This document shows, piece after piece, positions 22,593 to 33,688 of a stretch of 64,000 nt of DNA. The stretch spans positions 3,596,001 through 3,660,000 of the forward strand of contig WJXW01000001.1 in assembly GCA_015832175.1 (NCBI GenBank), written 5' to 3'. The stretch is from Paraphaeosphaeria minitans (lineage: Eukaryota; Ascomycota; Dothideomycetes; Pleosporales; Didymosphaeriaceae). A program made the translations under genes and the position numbers. Each line of letters begins with the position of its first letter. Within the stretch, counting starts at the first letter, position 1. Below the pieces are notes generated by a model. That model worked only from the letters and a program-made list of their open reading frames with translations, had not been told where the DNA came from and made no database searches.

Positions 22593-24257
22593 ATGGCTTC
22601 CAGGAATTCCTGGAACTCTGCCCCCGCGGCAAGTGTCCACCTGCCCAACGGCCAGAACCTCAGCATCACGCCTGTATTCGGTGGACTCTTCTTCAAGAGC
22701 AACGATCTCACAAACCATCACTCCCCGTTCCCAGCTGGCTGGACTGTGGTGTTGAACTCAGAGGATGGGGACCCGGACGAGGAGGACGCACACGATGACA
22801 GCTCCAACGACGATGCGCCAATGCCTCCCAAACGGACGCATCGCTACAGGAAACCCACGTTGCGCGGCGACCACCTATACATCTCGTCGATATCGAATCC
22901 CTCGAGCAGCGACTTCAAGCCCGCTACTTCCCCGACGCGCCAGATCGCCATGATGCTGTGGGCAACATTGTACTGGTACTTCCACCAGCCAGAACCGAGC
23001 CTCCACATCACGACCAAGGATTCGGTAAACACACCCGAGCCTGGAAGACCGGAAGGCGAATGGCGCATCAACGTGAACAGGGAGGGCATCTTCAAGGGCA
23101 AAGTCGTCCTTCCCAAGCTCGAGCGTATGGGCCTCGTAACCAGCGAAGATAGCAGCGTTGGCACTGCACAAGAAGCGGGCAGCCCTGAGGGATGGACGCG
23201 CATGTTCGTCAGCCGCAGGTCCTTCTGGCAGCTAGATCCCCGCATCTACCTCTTCACACTCTCGCCCATGGCGCAATCACCCTTTCCCGCTGGCTCACCC
23301 TACCCGTCGCGGCCCGGTAGTCCCGTCCTCGGCGCAGACTCCGAATCGCGAAATGAAGTCCAGCTCGATGCCGTCTCGCAAGGTCTGTGGTCGCCCGCCG
23401 GACCAGGCCCCTTCCACTCGACTTCCCACCTCCCGACGTACTATCCGCCTCCACCGCCGCAATTCGTCTTCACGAACAACGTGCGGCATCCGCTGAGACC
23501 CAAACCACCTAGGCAGGGCGAGATCTTCTACACGAGATATATACCCAGCTCATCGCAGTATCTCTCCTTCCGTGTCGCTTCTGTATCCAACAAAGCACTG
23601 AAACATCATGGACCAGTCGCAAGCCACACGCCTACATCGCACCGCAACACGCCCCTCCCAGCCTCCGACTCTCACCTCCCCACCGTCTCCTCTCTGAATC
23701 TGAACCTGTCCGACCCCGAGTACCTCCACAAATGGATGAACGAGCCGCGCGTGTCCTACTTCTGGGGCGAATCCGGGCCCGAAGAGCACCAGCTCAAGTT
23801 CCTCCAAGCCGGGCTCAAGTCCAAACACTCCTTCCCCATCATCGGCTGCTGGGACGGCCGGCCGTTTGGCTACTTTGAGATCTACTGGGTCAAAGAGGAC
23901 AGGCTGGGGCGCCACATGGAGAATGTGGGCAACTACGACCGGGGAATCCACTGTTTGGTCGGCGAGCAGGAGTTCCGGGGCCCGCATCGGGTGAAGGTCT
24001 GGCTGAGTGCGTTGGTGCATCATTGCTTCTTGGCGGATTTGCGGACCGAGAGCGTGGTGCTGGAGCCGAGGGTGGACAATGAAAAGTGAGTTACATGTTG
24101 ATGACGGGTGCGACGCGTAGTGCATACTGACGGAGACAGGTTGGCGCAATACCTCATGGATGTGGGGTTCTACAAGGAGAGGGAGATCAGCTTCCCGCAC
24201 AAGCAGAGTAATCTGATGAAGATCAAGAGGGATGCGTGGCATGGGCCGTATCTTTAG
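22593..24257 (+). CDS. N5-hydroxyornithine acyltransferase, SidF/SidL type (536 aa)
   Basis: The family transfers an acyl group (acetyl for SidL, anhydromevalonyl for SidF) from CoA to N5-hydroxyornithine in hydroxamate siderophore synthesis. Exons 22593-24085 and 24140-24257 flank a 54-bp intron (GTGAGT to GACAG). The start is ATG 22593 (MASRNSWNS). The N-terminal half has VHLPNGQNLSITPVFGGLFFKSND-type sequence. The C-terminal GNAT-like half (about 370-536) has LHKWMNEPRVSYFWGE, GCWDGRPFGYFEIYW, GIHCLVGEQEFRGPHRVKVW, VVLEPRVDNEK and FPHKQSNLMKI. It ends DAWHGPYL with no peroxisomal PTS1 tripeptide, which favours a cytosolic SidL-like role over SidF; this is inference. There is no other siderophore gene nearby, so it is not in a cluster here. 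Confidence 0.85.
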
Positions 24258-24751
24258 GGGGCTGCGGAGCCTGAGGTTACGGCTGACATATGGAAAACAC
24301 CAGCTTGAGGTAGCGATTGATCTCGCTTCGGGTGAACTGCACCCGTTGCACGAGCAATCATCATTGGACGTAGCGAAATCTTCACCCTTTCCACATACAC
24401 CAATTCACGGCCAAAGAAGGGCTGGGAGCACGTGGTAGTCATGACTGGTTTGATTGATGCATCGATGCTTAGCGCGAAGATCCAATGTCTCCCTCCTTCC
24501 CTACCTGTCCATCCCATGCTAGCGAAAGCATCCCACTGTACAGTCCCAACCCAGATAAATACAAAGCACAAATGGTATAAAGGTCATAAAAGTCGTCACC
24601 TGCGCGTGTCCCATCCTAGCCCCCACCCTATCCCTCAGCCTCCCTCCCTCCCTCCCTCACACAAAAAAAATAAACCCCCCAACAACATGTAAAATACACG
24701 TCAAGAATCGAAGCACAGCACAGCACAGCAACGCACCCACGCCCCATAGCC
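24258..24751. other. Convergent intergenic region
   Basis: This gap lies between two convergent genes. It holds a short ctcc-type microsatellite (about 24640-24660) followed by an A-run (24662-24670) and a cagcacag run. It is expected to hold both 3' UTRs. No gene supported. Confidence 0.5.
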
Positions 24752-26152
24752 CTACCACGCATCCCCAAAGATGTCCCTGGGACTCTGCACCAGCGCGCCC
24801 TTGCCCGCGTGCTTCCTCGCATCCCACTTCTTGGCCGCCTTGCGCTCCTGCTTGGTCACCAGGTGCGGCGTCACCGGCGTCACCGGCGTGAAGGGCATGT
24901 ACGGGCTGTACGGCGTGTAGGGCACGCCCGTCTTGGGCGTTTGCATGCCGAGGTTGTCCGGGCGTCTGTTCAGCACCGTGGTGCGGAGGCCGGGGGAGCG
25001 GAGGGGTTCGGCGTAGCCGCGGAGGGGGAGCGAGTTTTGGGAGGATGTTGCGGAGCGGGTGAGGGTGAGGGTTGGGGTGGGGTTGGGGCGCGGTGCTGGT
25101 GCTGGTGCTGGTGCTGGTGCGGCGGTGGGGGAGGGTGCGTTTGAGGAGGTTTGGCGCTGGGGTGCGGGCCGTGGGAGGGGTTGCACGGTGTCGAGGTGCT
25201 CGTAGGCTTCTTCGAAGTCGGCCGGTGTGGTGGGCGAGGTCGCCTGCGTGGGGGGTGAGGGCGGTGCACCGGGGTTGTAGTAGTAGCGCGGGGAGAGGGG
25301 GGTGCGTTCGTCGTCGGCGAACTCGTCGGGGTATTTTTGGATGGGGTTTGAGATGCGGAGGTTTTTGAGGTTGAAGCCGCGTTTGCTGGAAGAGGTGGAC
25401 TTTTTGGAGAGGATGCTGCGGGAGGACGAGGGGCGCTCGCGTGGCAAAGGGGCGGTGGTTGGACCGTTGGAATAGCCTGGGGGGTAGATGGCTTTTACTG
25501 GGGAGGAGGGGTTGGAGTGCGATGGCATGTTGGTTTTTATGGCCGAGGGACGGCGGGCGTGTGGCTGCGGATCGTTGGATTCGAGGCTTGCTTGCGAGGT
25601 GATGGACTTCTTCCTGTCGTGGTCCATGACAGCGGCGTAGAGACGCTCCATCTCGGCCTGGGCGCGTGCCTTGTTCTCTTCGATCACTCTCTGGTCGAAG
25701 GAGCCTGGGCTGTGGATCACAGGACTGATGGCAACTGGACTCTCGGGTACGTCCCCGTTCTCGATATCCTTCTCTTTCCTGAAGATGTTCCTCCAGCTGG
25801 ATACACTTCTGGCAGAGCCTATAGGGGAGGTAGGACTCCGCAGCGACCTACGCTTCGTGACGAGCTCGAGCTCGAGCATCTTGGGCGAGTTTTCTGTTTT
25901 CCTCCTCATTCTTCTTCCGACTGTGACGAGCAATACACCCCAGATGAGAACAGTGACGGCGTAAGCACCGACAATGGCACAGATCTGGGCGGGCAGGAGG
26001 TTCTTATCCCGCGAGGCGTTTGCCGAAGCTGGGGGGCCGTTCTCTGGCGAGGCCGTTTGGTCGCGGTAGTTGTCGAGAAAGTTGTAAGGAGCGGCGTGTA
26101 CAAAATCAACAAGCAAAAGCAGGAGTGCAGGTGGGAGGAGAGCCCGTCGCAT
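24752..26152 (-). CDS. Type I membrane protein with Pro-rich cytosolic tail (466 aa)
   Basis: A single exon. ATG 26152 is chosen because it opens a signal peptide (MRRALLPPALLLLLVDFVHA), while the upstream part of the frame is unlike coding sequence. A short ectodomain (about 21-53, with possible N-glycosylation at NAS) leads to one membrane helix (AQICAIVGAYAVTVLIWGVLLVTVG, about 54-79), then RRMRRK. The long cytosolic tail has Ser/Pro-rich segments, a basic stretch SKKSTSSSKRGFNLKNLRI, an Ala-Pro run (encoded by a ggtgct repeat at about 25090-25125) and a C-terminus with repeated PYTPYSPYMPFTPVTPVTP and KQERKAAKKWDARKHAGKG. I do not recognise a named family; the architecture suits a surface sensor or adaptor. 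Confidence 0.8.
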   Translation of the reverse strand: MRRALLPPALLLLLVDFVHAAPYNFLDNYRDQTASPENGPPASANASRDKNLLPAQICAIVGAYAVTVLIWGVLLVTVGRRMRRKTENSPKMLELELVTKRRSLRSPTSPIGSARSVSSWRNIFRKEKDIENGDVPESPVAISPVIHSPGSFDQRVIEENKARAQAEMERLYAAVMDHDRKKSITSQASLESNDPQPHARRPSAIKTNMPSHSNPSSPVKAIYPPGYSNGPTTAPLPRERPSSSRSILSKKSTSSSKRGFNLKNLRISNPIQKYPDEFADDERTPLSPRYYYNPGAPPSPPTQATSPTTPADFEEAYEHLDTVQPLPRPAPQRQTSSNAPSPTAAPAPAPAPAPRPNPTPTLTLTRSATSSQNSLPLRGYAEPLRSPGLRTTVLNRRPDNLGMQTPKTGVPYTPYSPYMPFTPVTPVTPHLVTKQERKAAKKWDARKHAGKGALVQSPRDIFGDAW

Positions 26153-27905
26153 CGTCGTTTTAACACTCCAGTCCCGGCCCTGAGAGTCGACCCTTAAGGG
26201 CGGGTAAGGGCAGATCAATGTGCGCCGCAAATGGGCTAATCTGCGACACACAGGAGGGGCCGGGTGAAATGCAAAGTGTAACAGCATTCGACATGGTGCC
26301 TGTAAAGATGTGCGGGCAGCTGTATGTATATCTGGGCTGTGGGTGGACGGGGTCGCTGCGAGGGGAGGGGTGTGATGGCTGGGGATGCGAGGTACGGGCG
26401 CTGATTGGTCCAGTGTTTCGTTGCGCGACCATTCACTGCACCCTTGTAAGCGCCGGGCGGGGGCAGCTCATGCGCGTCCAACCCACAGAGGAACAAGGTC
26501 TGGATTGGCGAACCGCCTGGCCACGCCGTCGGTGCCCAGCTCCCATTCAAAGACTTCCAAGAATCCAAGATGCAGAATATCGAAATCCATTGACGTGGAG
26601 GGCAGCAGCTGCGTCGTCGAGAGCGCAGAAACAATGTGAAATCGGCCCCCCCACCCCCCACCCCCGAAACGCTCTCCCGCAAGAAACATCGCCCCCAACA
26701 CGAGGGCCCATCTGCGACGCACCAGTCGCCTCAAGCAGATCTACGTGGGCTAACCTAGGTAGACAGCACAGGACGGAACTTGCCCTTTTCTTCCTTTCTC
26801 ATGCGAAGAGAACCCGGCAGCCGTCTCCTCCCCATCCTACTCGTTGGTGCCGTGTTTCCTCTGACGCCGTGGTTGCCAATCAACACGCACTCTCCAAGCC
26901 ACCAGCCCTGGCATGACACCTGAGAGGACGATCCGAGGCCATTATGATGACTCGGGTTCCAGACCGCCTGGGTACTCGGTTGTCCGGTCGCGACATCGGA
27001 TGAGGCTCGCACACCTGGGAGGTCACGTTGTACTTCACGAAGCGTGCTGCGGGTTCATGCACCGTGTGGGGGCGCACTAATGCATGAGCACGGTGTCGCC
27101 ACTGGTTAGACAAGTATAGTCTTTGTATAGTTCCGGAGGAGGGCGCGGACTGAGAGTCAATATTGGTCAACGGCGGAAATGTATCGGTGTGCCTGATCGT
27201 TAGGTCGTAGAGCGGGAGCGAATGATACATATGACCTGCTGTGAAGACGGTCATGATGTGCGGACACTGACTCGGTTGCATCGCGGCTGTTGAGGGCAGA
27301 CTTTGCTTGCTTGATGCTCAGGTGGACTACCTACGGTAAGTGCGGAAAGAGCAGGGCTCGAGCTTGGAAGATCAGACTTGAACAGCCAATGCAACGAGAT
27401 ATTCCTCCTCCTTGCCCGGATAACAATCATCGCGCTCGATTCAGATTCTTCTGTTGGCTGCCCCATTCACCATTTTCGCGCATGGGTTGGTCACTGACAG
27501 AGAGTAAATATTGCAGGCCTCTTTCGTTGACATCTAACATGCTCAATCTCGATCCCGGAAACAAAGTATCGAATTGAACACGGACCGCTCATACTATTTA
27601 TACTGACACCCTTGGAGATTCGTTTGGATTGGGCATCAGTACCAAGAGCGCAACGAATGCTGCACGTATCACAACAAGGAGTCCACTAGCCTTTTTGACA
27701 TTATTTCAAAGCTATACCTTGCAATTCAGAATGTTCCAACATTACCGATGCCTCTTGCCTATGACAGTATTACCATTCCCAATCATGTGTGTACTAGATG
27801 AAGCGCCATGCGATGCTATGCCCATGCCAAAATCAGAACGCTAAATGCAACGACCCTGATAGACTCCAAAGAAATCAAAGTAAAAGGAGACGATTGATGC
27901 AACGA
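26153..27905. other. Intergenic, no supported gene
   Basis: About 1.75 kb between two minus-strand genes. It should hold the promoter of the membrane-protein gene (just above 26152) and the 3' UTR of the next. Open frames of up to 230 codons occur near 26220-26920, but they run on both strands with no domain, in GC-rich DNA where open frames are common. A C-run (26646-26665) is present. Confidence 0.5.
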
Positions 27906-30900
27906 TCAATGCATAACGGAAGACCTCCACCGGTCGATGGCGTCCCTCTGTCGCGGATCCATTGGCGGCTCCACCATCATGGGCCCCATGTTCTGCGGCA
28001 TGCCCATACCAGGCTGCATCATCCCCATGCTCATGTTCATACCGCCCATTGCCATCGTCGGCAGATTGATCATAGACGACTGCCTCATGCCAGCCATACC
28101 CATTGGGCCCATCTGTGGATATGCCAGTCCTTGCATGCCGCCCATAGGCGTACCCGCCATGTTCATTTGCATGCCCATCATCTGCTGCGGCATCATGCCG
28201 TAACCGCCCATGCCCATCATCGGCTGCTGCGGTTGTGCCTGCGGAAAGTACGAATTGCGCTGCCCTCCAAGCAGATTGACGGAGGACATGGAAGCACCCA
28301 TCATAGGATTACCGGACAGCGCGGGTGCAATCATCGGTGTCGCAATGTTCACGCCCGCCATCCTATCCTTGTAGGCTTGAATGTTCGCACCAATGGGCTG
28401 GTCTTGTGTCGCTCTGCCAACACCTTCACCTAGGAGTGGCTGCTCGAGGTTATATGTAGAGCTGCGCTGGTTCAGGTCCATTCGCGATACACGACGACGC
28501 TCTTGCTTGATTGCGTTCTTGGCAAGCAGGCTGCTCTGTGGAAGGGAGGAGAGGAGTTGTTCGTTTGAAACCTTGCGTGCCGAATTGTTCGGGTCAATTG
28601 GGTGCGCACCAAGTACATCAGCCATCGACATTGAGGCTCGGAGAGGAGGTCGGCTGCCGTGAGGATTAGCGTCACCTCTGACGACGGCTTCCGCTTGCAG
28701 ACGTGCTCGTCGCTGACCCAAAGTTTCTTCCTCGCCGTCGTTTGCCGGGGTTGCTGCAGGTTCAGGCTTCTCTTCTGCTGCAGGCTCAGGTTCAGGCTTC
28801 TCTTCCTCGTTGATGCCGAACTGGCTCATCATCTCGGTCGCGAAGTCATTGCTTACGGTACTCTTTCGTACGCCAACAACAGCTTCATCAAGAGCCTGTT
28901 GGTCCTTTAGGCGACGAATGCGCTGTGCAAGAGTTTCACCTTCGTCCTCTTCCGATTCAGGCTGAGGCGTCGTCGACGTTGGGACATCGAGATATTGGCT
29001 CGAACGATTGAGCTCTGTATATTGTGTGTTGCGTTTTGCCAGGTCCATAAGCCTTGAGTTTCGATCGTTGCCGTAGAGTCGAGATTTTCGCTGGCTGAGG
29101 GGCTCATTCTGCTCTAGTTCACGCTGTGCTAACAAGCCTATCGGCCGATCCCAGTCGTCCTTTGTAGCCGCGCCTTGTCGTTTGTTGGCTAAACCATCCC
29201 GTCCCGGATACAGCATTCCGAGAGGAACATCCTCATCAGAATCTGCATCTGACTCTGGAGGAGCTTGTGCCTCCCAAGCAAGATTGACCTTCTTCTTCAG
29301 TCGCTTCTTTTTCTCGATCTCGGCGACAGCGTCAAGCTCCAACAAGGTGGCATGCATGCCGTTCGGGAAGGCTGTCGCTGCTGTGAGATTACGTGTCTTT
29401 TGTTGAGCTTTGCGCATCTGCAGCTCAGCAAGCAGGGTCGTCGGGGCGCCAAAGTACTGCTCTTCCGGTTCTTCCTCCTCTCTCCCTTCCTCGTCATCTG
29501 AAGCACGTTTATGATCGCCATCAACAGAGTGTACCGCATGCTCATCATTCGGGCTTGGTCCTCTAGCATTAGGATCGTGGTCTTCAAGCTCATCGCCCAA
29601 GCTCATCCGGTTTTCCGTAGCACGCACGGTCAACAAGTTGAGATCCGCAGAGCTATTGCGCTTCTTCAGCTTGTTCAACGGGTCGCCATGTGAATTTCGT
29701 CTCGTGTCCAAGAGATTCAAAGAGGTTCGACTCTTACGCGACTCAATTTTATCAAACTCGTTCGCCTTTGAGCCCGTCCGTTGATGCTTCTTCTTTTCTT
29801 GCCCGTAGATCTCGTCACCCACGTGCCCAGCATATGGATGATCTGTGAAAGCGGACACGGGAGCATGTGCGGACGCTTCGAGAATGTTGTTGAGCGTATC
29901 TTGGGCAGATTCACCCTTAACTTCAAACTCCTGAGCAGGTGCAGGAGCATCAAAATATGCACTCGCCCTGAGCTGAGGTGGAAGGTTAGCCATATTTCTG
30001 CTCTTCCTGTTGGCCTTTGGTGATGTCGGCGATGGGCCGTCCTCGGACAGCCACGGTGCAGACTTCCGATTCTCGTTCTGCATCGACTCCAGGAGCTGAG
30101 TACGGCGCCTTGCTTGTAAGTTTGCATTTGGAACCTTGGATAGTCGCTGGGGCAGATTTAGCATGCGTGGCACAGGTGCGGGGTAGAAGACCATGCCATC
30201 CTCCGGCGGTGGCGCTTCTTGAAGCGGGGGTTCAGGCGCTGACTTCAGGATCGAAGAGTCTCGATTTCCGTTGCCCCCAAAGTTCATGGGCTCATCCTCT
30301 GGCACCGCATCTGGACAATGCGTACCATCGAAGTCCTGCCACAGCGTACGCAGTTTGAGAGTGGTGTCGGTCGAGGCGGCCGTAGGAGGGCGATCGGGCA
30401 GGTCTTGGTCTTCGTAGGCATCCTGCGGGTGGTGCTCGTAGGAGTCGGCGAGGATGACGCTGTGACGGAGCTCTTGCTGGAGTTGCTGCGCCATTTCGTC
30501 GTACTGACGCGTGAAGGACGAGACAGAACGGGGCCGTGTGAGGGGCGGCGATTGTGTACGCTGCGCATCACTGTCCTGGCGAGGCAGCGGCGGCGAGCTT
30601 GGGTGCTCCTCAATCCGCTCCATTATCCCCTCGTCTTCGTCGACGCGCATGATCTGGTCTAGGCGGGATGCCTTCGAGTTGGACCGCTGGCGCTGCAGTG
30701 CGGGTTGCGAGCTGCTGGACCGGAGTGAGCCCGTAGGAGAGGCCAAGTATCCACCAGGCGAGTATCCTCCCCAGCGCGCAGCACCTTTGACGTCGACGAT
30801 CGAGTTGGTAAAGGAGCTGACGGAAGCCCCGCGGCTCCTCGTATCGATGCGGCGGATGGGCTCGTCAGCCACAGAAGCGGATAGGAGGGATGATCGGCGG

Positions 30901-31088
30901 CTGTCGGACAATTTTTGCTCTTGATGCAATTTCCGTATCTCTTCCCCCAGGCCGGAGCCCTTTTCGCTCATGCGCTCTGCATGCTCCTCCAAGCGTTCGA
31001 TGTTGCTAACATAGGCGCCCTGGAGTGACTGCAGGTCGGGCGTTGGGTGCTGGAGGTCGGGCGACGCAGTGCGCGGCAAAGTGGCCAT
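27906..31088 (-). CDS. Unknown large protein with Met-rich tail (1060 aa)
   Basis: A single exon from ATG 31088. I do not know its function. It looks like a filamentous-ascomycete conserved protein with little folded structure. Visible blocks are an N-terminal helix (NIERLEEHAERMSEKGSGLGEEIRKLHQEQ, positions about 29-58), a region with YDEMAQQLQQELRHS (about 195) and LRTLWQDFDGTHCPD. The conserved middle (about 560-680) reads LLAELQMRKAQQKTRN, DEDVPLGMLYPGRDG, DRPIGLLAQRELEQNEPLS. Two repeated segments read ETLAQRIRRLK and ETLGQRRARLQ. The last about 130 residues are extremely Met/Gly/Gln/Pro-rich (MMGMGGYGMMPQQMMGM) and end in a charged DPRQRDAIDRWRSS. No signal peptide or membrane segment is seen. 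It is divergent from the Ntr1 gene. Confidence 0.85.
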   Translation of the reverse strand: MATLPRTASPDLQHPTPDLQSLQGAYVSNIERLEEHAERMSEKGSGLGEEIRKLHQEQKLSDSRRSSLLSASVADEPIRRIDTRSRGASVSSFTNSIVDVKGAARWGGYSPGGYLASPTGSLRSSSSQPALQRQRSNSKASRLDQIMRVDEDEGIMERIEEHPSSPPLPRQDSDAQRTQSPPLTRPRSVSSFTRQYDEMAQQLQQELRHSVILADSYEHHPQDAYEDQDLPDRPPTAASTDTTLKLRTLWQDFDGTHCPDAVPEDEPMNFGGNGNRDSSILKSAPEPPLQEAPPPEDGMVFYPAPVPRMLNLPQRLSKVPNANLQARRRTQLLESMQNENRKSAPWLSEDGPSPTSPKANRKSRNMANLPPQLRASAYFDAPAPAQEFEVKGESAQDTLNNILEASAHAPVSAFTDHPYAGHVGDEIYGQEKKKHQRTGSKANEFDKIESRKSRTSLNLLDTRRNSHGDPLNKLKKRNSSADLNLLTVRATENRMSLGDELEDHDPNARGPSPNDEHAVHSVDGDHKRASDDEEGREEEEPEEQYFGAPTTLLAELQMRKAQQKTRNLTAATAFPNGMHATLLELDAVAEIEKKKRLKKKVNLAWEAQAPPESDADSDEDVPLGMLYPGRDGLANKRQGAATKDDWDRPIGLLAQRELEQNEPLSQRKSRLYGNDRNSRLMDLAKRNTQYTELNRSSQYLDVPTSTTPQPESEEDEGETLAQRIRRLKDQQALDEAVVGVRKSTVSNDFATEMMSQFGINEEEKPEPEPAAEEKPEPAATPANDGEEETLGQRRARLQAEAVVRGDANPHGSRPPLRASMSMADVLGAHPIDPNNSARKVSNEQLLSSLPQSSLLAKNAIKQERRRVSRMDLNQRSSTYNLEQPLLGEGVGRATQDQPIGANIQAYKDRMAGVNIATPMIAPALSGNPMMGASMSSVNLLGGQRNSYFPQAQPQQPMMGMGGYGMMPQQMMGMQMNMAGTPMGGMQGLAYPQMGPMGMAGMRQSSMINLPTMAMGGMNMSMGMMQPGMGMPQNMGPMMVEPPMDPRQRDAIDRWRSSVMH

Positions 31089-31534
31089 GGCTTTTCAATA
31101 GGCGGAAACCCGCCCAATGTGTGCAGGATCGCGTGAAAGGGGAATGTTGATGCTCAATAGCAGCATTTGGTATGCTCCAAGAATAGAGAAACGCCCGACT
31201 TGCTGGGGTTCCCCGGCCGTCCTCCCGAACCTTGGCGTCGTTTTCACTAGCGCCCTTGTCCATCGATTCGCGACTGATGCCTCGCACATCGTGACTTTGC
31301 ATGGGACGCCACCCCACCGCCTGGCTGCTGCGCAATTCTGATCGCACCCTGCTTTTCTGAACCGGCGCGCCATCCATTGCGCTGTCATCTAGTCTCAACC
31401 CATAGTCGAACGCCACACGAGACTGCGCGCCTTCTCTGCGAAACCGTACGCTCGACCCGCCTCGAACGCGCACTTGCTCTGCTACCGCCGAATATCATAC
31501 GCGCCTCTGCACACCCCAAGAGACCGCGATCACG
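31089..31534. promoter_or_regulatory. Divergent promoter of the 1060-aa gene and Ntr1
   Basis: 446 bp separate the two divergent start codons, so both promoters and leaders are within it. I see no clear TATA box or repeat. Confidence 0.5.
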
Positions 31535-33688
31535 ATGGAGGACGAGGCGCAGCAGCCGAAGAAACGGTCCTTCAGGCAGAGCTTCCGCCAGCCGAAGAAG
31601 CCCGCGAGCAATGGCGCCGAAGGCCACTTCTCCGGCCTGGGAGCCAAGCTCATGGGGAAGATGGGCTGGAAGAAGGGCGAGGGATTGGGCGCCTCGGGAG
31701 ACGGTATTGCTACGCCCATCGAGGTCAAGCTGCGCAATACCAAGGGAGGCGTCGGCGCTGTCAGCGAGCTGAGCGAACAACAGAAGAAAGAGGCCAGGCG
31801 GAGGGCAAAAAAAGATGCCGAGGAGAGAGGCGAAGTCTACGTGGAATCGAGCGAGGAGGAGCGGCAGCGGCGCAAGAGGCGCAAGGTTGGAGGCGGCAAG
31901 GACACAGGCACAGGCACATCGACCCCGAGCTCTACACCGCGGCCGAAGAAGACCATTTACGATCTGAAGGCTGCTGGCTTCCAAGTGCCGCGCCAGCTTC
32001 AGAGCATCGTCGATGCGACCGGAACCCAAGTCAAGACATCATCTCTCAGTCTCCGCGGTGAGCAGCCCGCTTTCCAAACGAGCCTTGCCGGAAAAGTACA
32101 ACGAGAACTCGCTGCATTTGCCGACGCGGCGGAAGCGGTTGAGTCGGATGCCCAGAATATCGAACTGGAGACTGAACGCCTGGAAGCCGAGCTCAAAGCC
32201 GTGGAACGCGATGCCGCAGAGCTGGAGGATATCCGTTCACGGATAGAAGAGCTGCCTTCTAAGGAATGGCCGCAGTTGATTGGACGACTCAAGAACCTGC
32301 GCAAGGCTTACCCCTCGCGCAATTTTGAGAAGGAAGCCATTGCGGCGATAAGACCCACCTTTGAGAAGCGCATTGTGGGCTGGGATCCAGCCACGGACAC
32401 GCTGGAGGATCTTGCAAAGAGCTTGGAGGACCTGAGTATGGGAGAATCATCCTCGGGAAACTCTACAATACCTTCACGCGACGTTGGTCGTGTCGTGCTG
32501 GCGCCCATCTATCCTCGGAACGAGCAAATCAGTCGCCGATCTACAACACCTTACGAGACCCTCATGTTGGCATGGTTCTCACACCTTCAGACCGCCATGG
32601 TCCACAGCTTCCAGCCCGATTCACCTTCCGCCTCGTCCTTTTTACGGACCATCGACGCGTGGTTCCCGGTCCTGCCCGCGTTCATCAAAACGAGGATAAG
32701 CAAGCAGATCAAGCTCCGATGCTCAGCTGCTATAGACTCGTGGAACGTGCGCAAAGCCATCAAGCACAGAGAGACGCCTCTCCCCCAGTGGATTTTCGAT
32801 TTCCTGCCATACTACCCGGACATGTTCAGCGCATGCAAAAGCAAGATGCGCACCGTGGTGGAGATCTGGCCGTTGCACAGGGGCGTGATACCAGGCATCC
32901 AGCTCTGGAGGAAAGCCTTCCCCGGCCCCGTAGACCACATGCTTGTCAAGCATCTCCTGCCCAGACTAGCAGAGCACCTCCGCAGTCTCGAGATCGACCC
33001 CGCCGACCAGAAACTCGACGTGGTCTCTGCAACCACGGCATGGAAGCCCTTCTTCTCGTCCAAGGTCATCGCCGAGTTGCTGCACTCGGCCTTCTTCCCC
33101 AACTTCTTCGGCGTGCTGCACTCGTGGTGCAGCTACGCGGAAGCGCAGTACGCCGAGATTGGCACGTGGGTGCAGTGGTGGAAAGACGACGCGCTGGGCG
33201 AGTACCTCGCGGAGCTCGAGAGCGGCTGGATACAGGCGTACAACCTCATCAACGCCGCGCTCGACCTCGTCGGTCTCACCGGCGACGGCGAGGACGCCGC
33301 CATGGGGGACCTCGCGCTCCCCACCGTCGAGCCCGAGCGCGTCGCCCCCACACCCGCACCCGCACCCGCCTCCGCGCCGTCGAAAAAACCCGCCCCCGTG
33401 CCCGCATCCGCATCCGCACCCGCACCCCGGGACGCACACGACGTCTCCTTCAAGGACTACGTCGACGCGTGGTGCGCGGAACACGATCTGCTGCTCATGC
33501 CGCTGCGCAGGAAGGACGAGACCACGGGCATGGCGCTCTTCCGCATCGCCGCCAGCGCCGTGGGCGCGGGCGGCCTCGTGGTGCACTTCCAGGGCGACAC
33601 CGTGTTCGCGCAGGACAAGAAGGACAGGAGCGTGTGGGACCCGGTGGGGTTGGACGAGGGGTTGGTGGGGCGGGCGGAGGGGCGATGA
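31535..33688 (+). CDS. NTR1: Spliceosome disassembly factor Ntr1/Spp382/TFIP11 (717 aa)
   Basis: A single exon. The family recruits and activates the DEAH helicase Prp43 to release the intron lariat and dismantle the spliceosome in the nucleus. The G-patch is at about residues 33-78 (GLGAKLMGKMGWKKGEGLG...KGGVGAV), followed by a basic stretch (RRRAKKDAEER, RQRRKRRKVGGG) and the family block IYDLKAAGFQVPRQLQSIVD with a helical region to about 270. The GCFC/GC-binding-factor-like domain spans about 270-560 (LMLAWFSHLQTAMVHSF, WNVRKAIKHRETPLPQWIFDFLPY, WYAE-like WCSYAEAQYAEIGTWVQWWK). An Ala/Pro/Ser hinge made of ccc-gca repeats (about 605-630) leads to the final FKDYVDAWCAEHDLLLMPLRR. The usual acidic N-terminal extension before the G-patch is almost absent. 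Confidence 0.93.
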   Translation: MEDEAQQPKKRSFRQSFRQPKKPASNGAEGHFSGLGAKLMGKMGWKKGEGLGASGDGIATPIEVKLRNTKGGVGAVSELSEQQKKEARRRAKKDAEERGEVYVESSEEERQRRKRRKVGGGKDTGTGTSTPSSTPRPKKTIYDLKAAGFQVPRQLQSIVDATGTQVKTSSLSLRGEQPAFQTSLAGKVQRELAAFADAAEAVESDAQNIELETERLEAELKAVERDAAELEDIRSRIEELPSKEWPQLIGRLKNLRKAYPSRNFEKEAIAAIRPTFEKRIVGWDPATDTLEDLAKSLEDLSMGESSSGNSTIPSRDVGRVVLAPIYPRNEQISRRSTTPYETLMLAWFSHLQTAMVHSFQPDSPSASSFLRTIDAWFPVLPAFIKTRISKQIKLRCSAAIDSWNVRKAIKHRETPLPQWIFDFLPYYPDMFSACKSKMRTVVEIWPLHRGVIPGIQLWRKAFPGPVDHMLVKHLLPRLAEHLRSLEIDPADQKLDVVSATTAWKPFFSSKVIAELLHSAFFPNFFGVLHSWCSYAEAQYAEIGTWVQWWKDDALGEYLAELESGWIQAYNLINAALDLVGLTGDGEDAAMGDLALPTVEPERVAPTPAPAPASAPSKKPAPVPASASAPAPRDAHDVSFKDYVDAWCAEHDLLLMPLRRKDETTGMALFRIAASAVGAGGLVVHFQGDTVFAQDKKDRSVWDPVGLDEGLVGRAEGR

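Noticed and set aside
26218..26916. 232-codon plus-strand open frame
   Set aside because: GC-rich, no domain, overlapped by several minus-strand frames.
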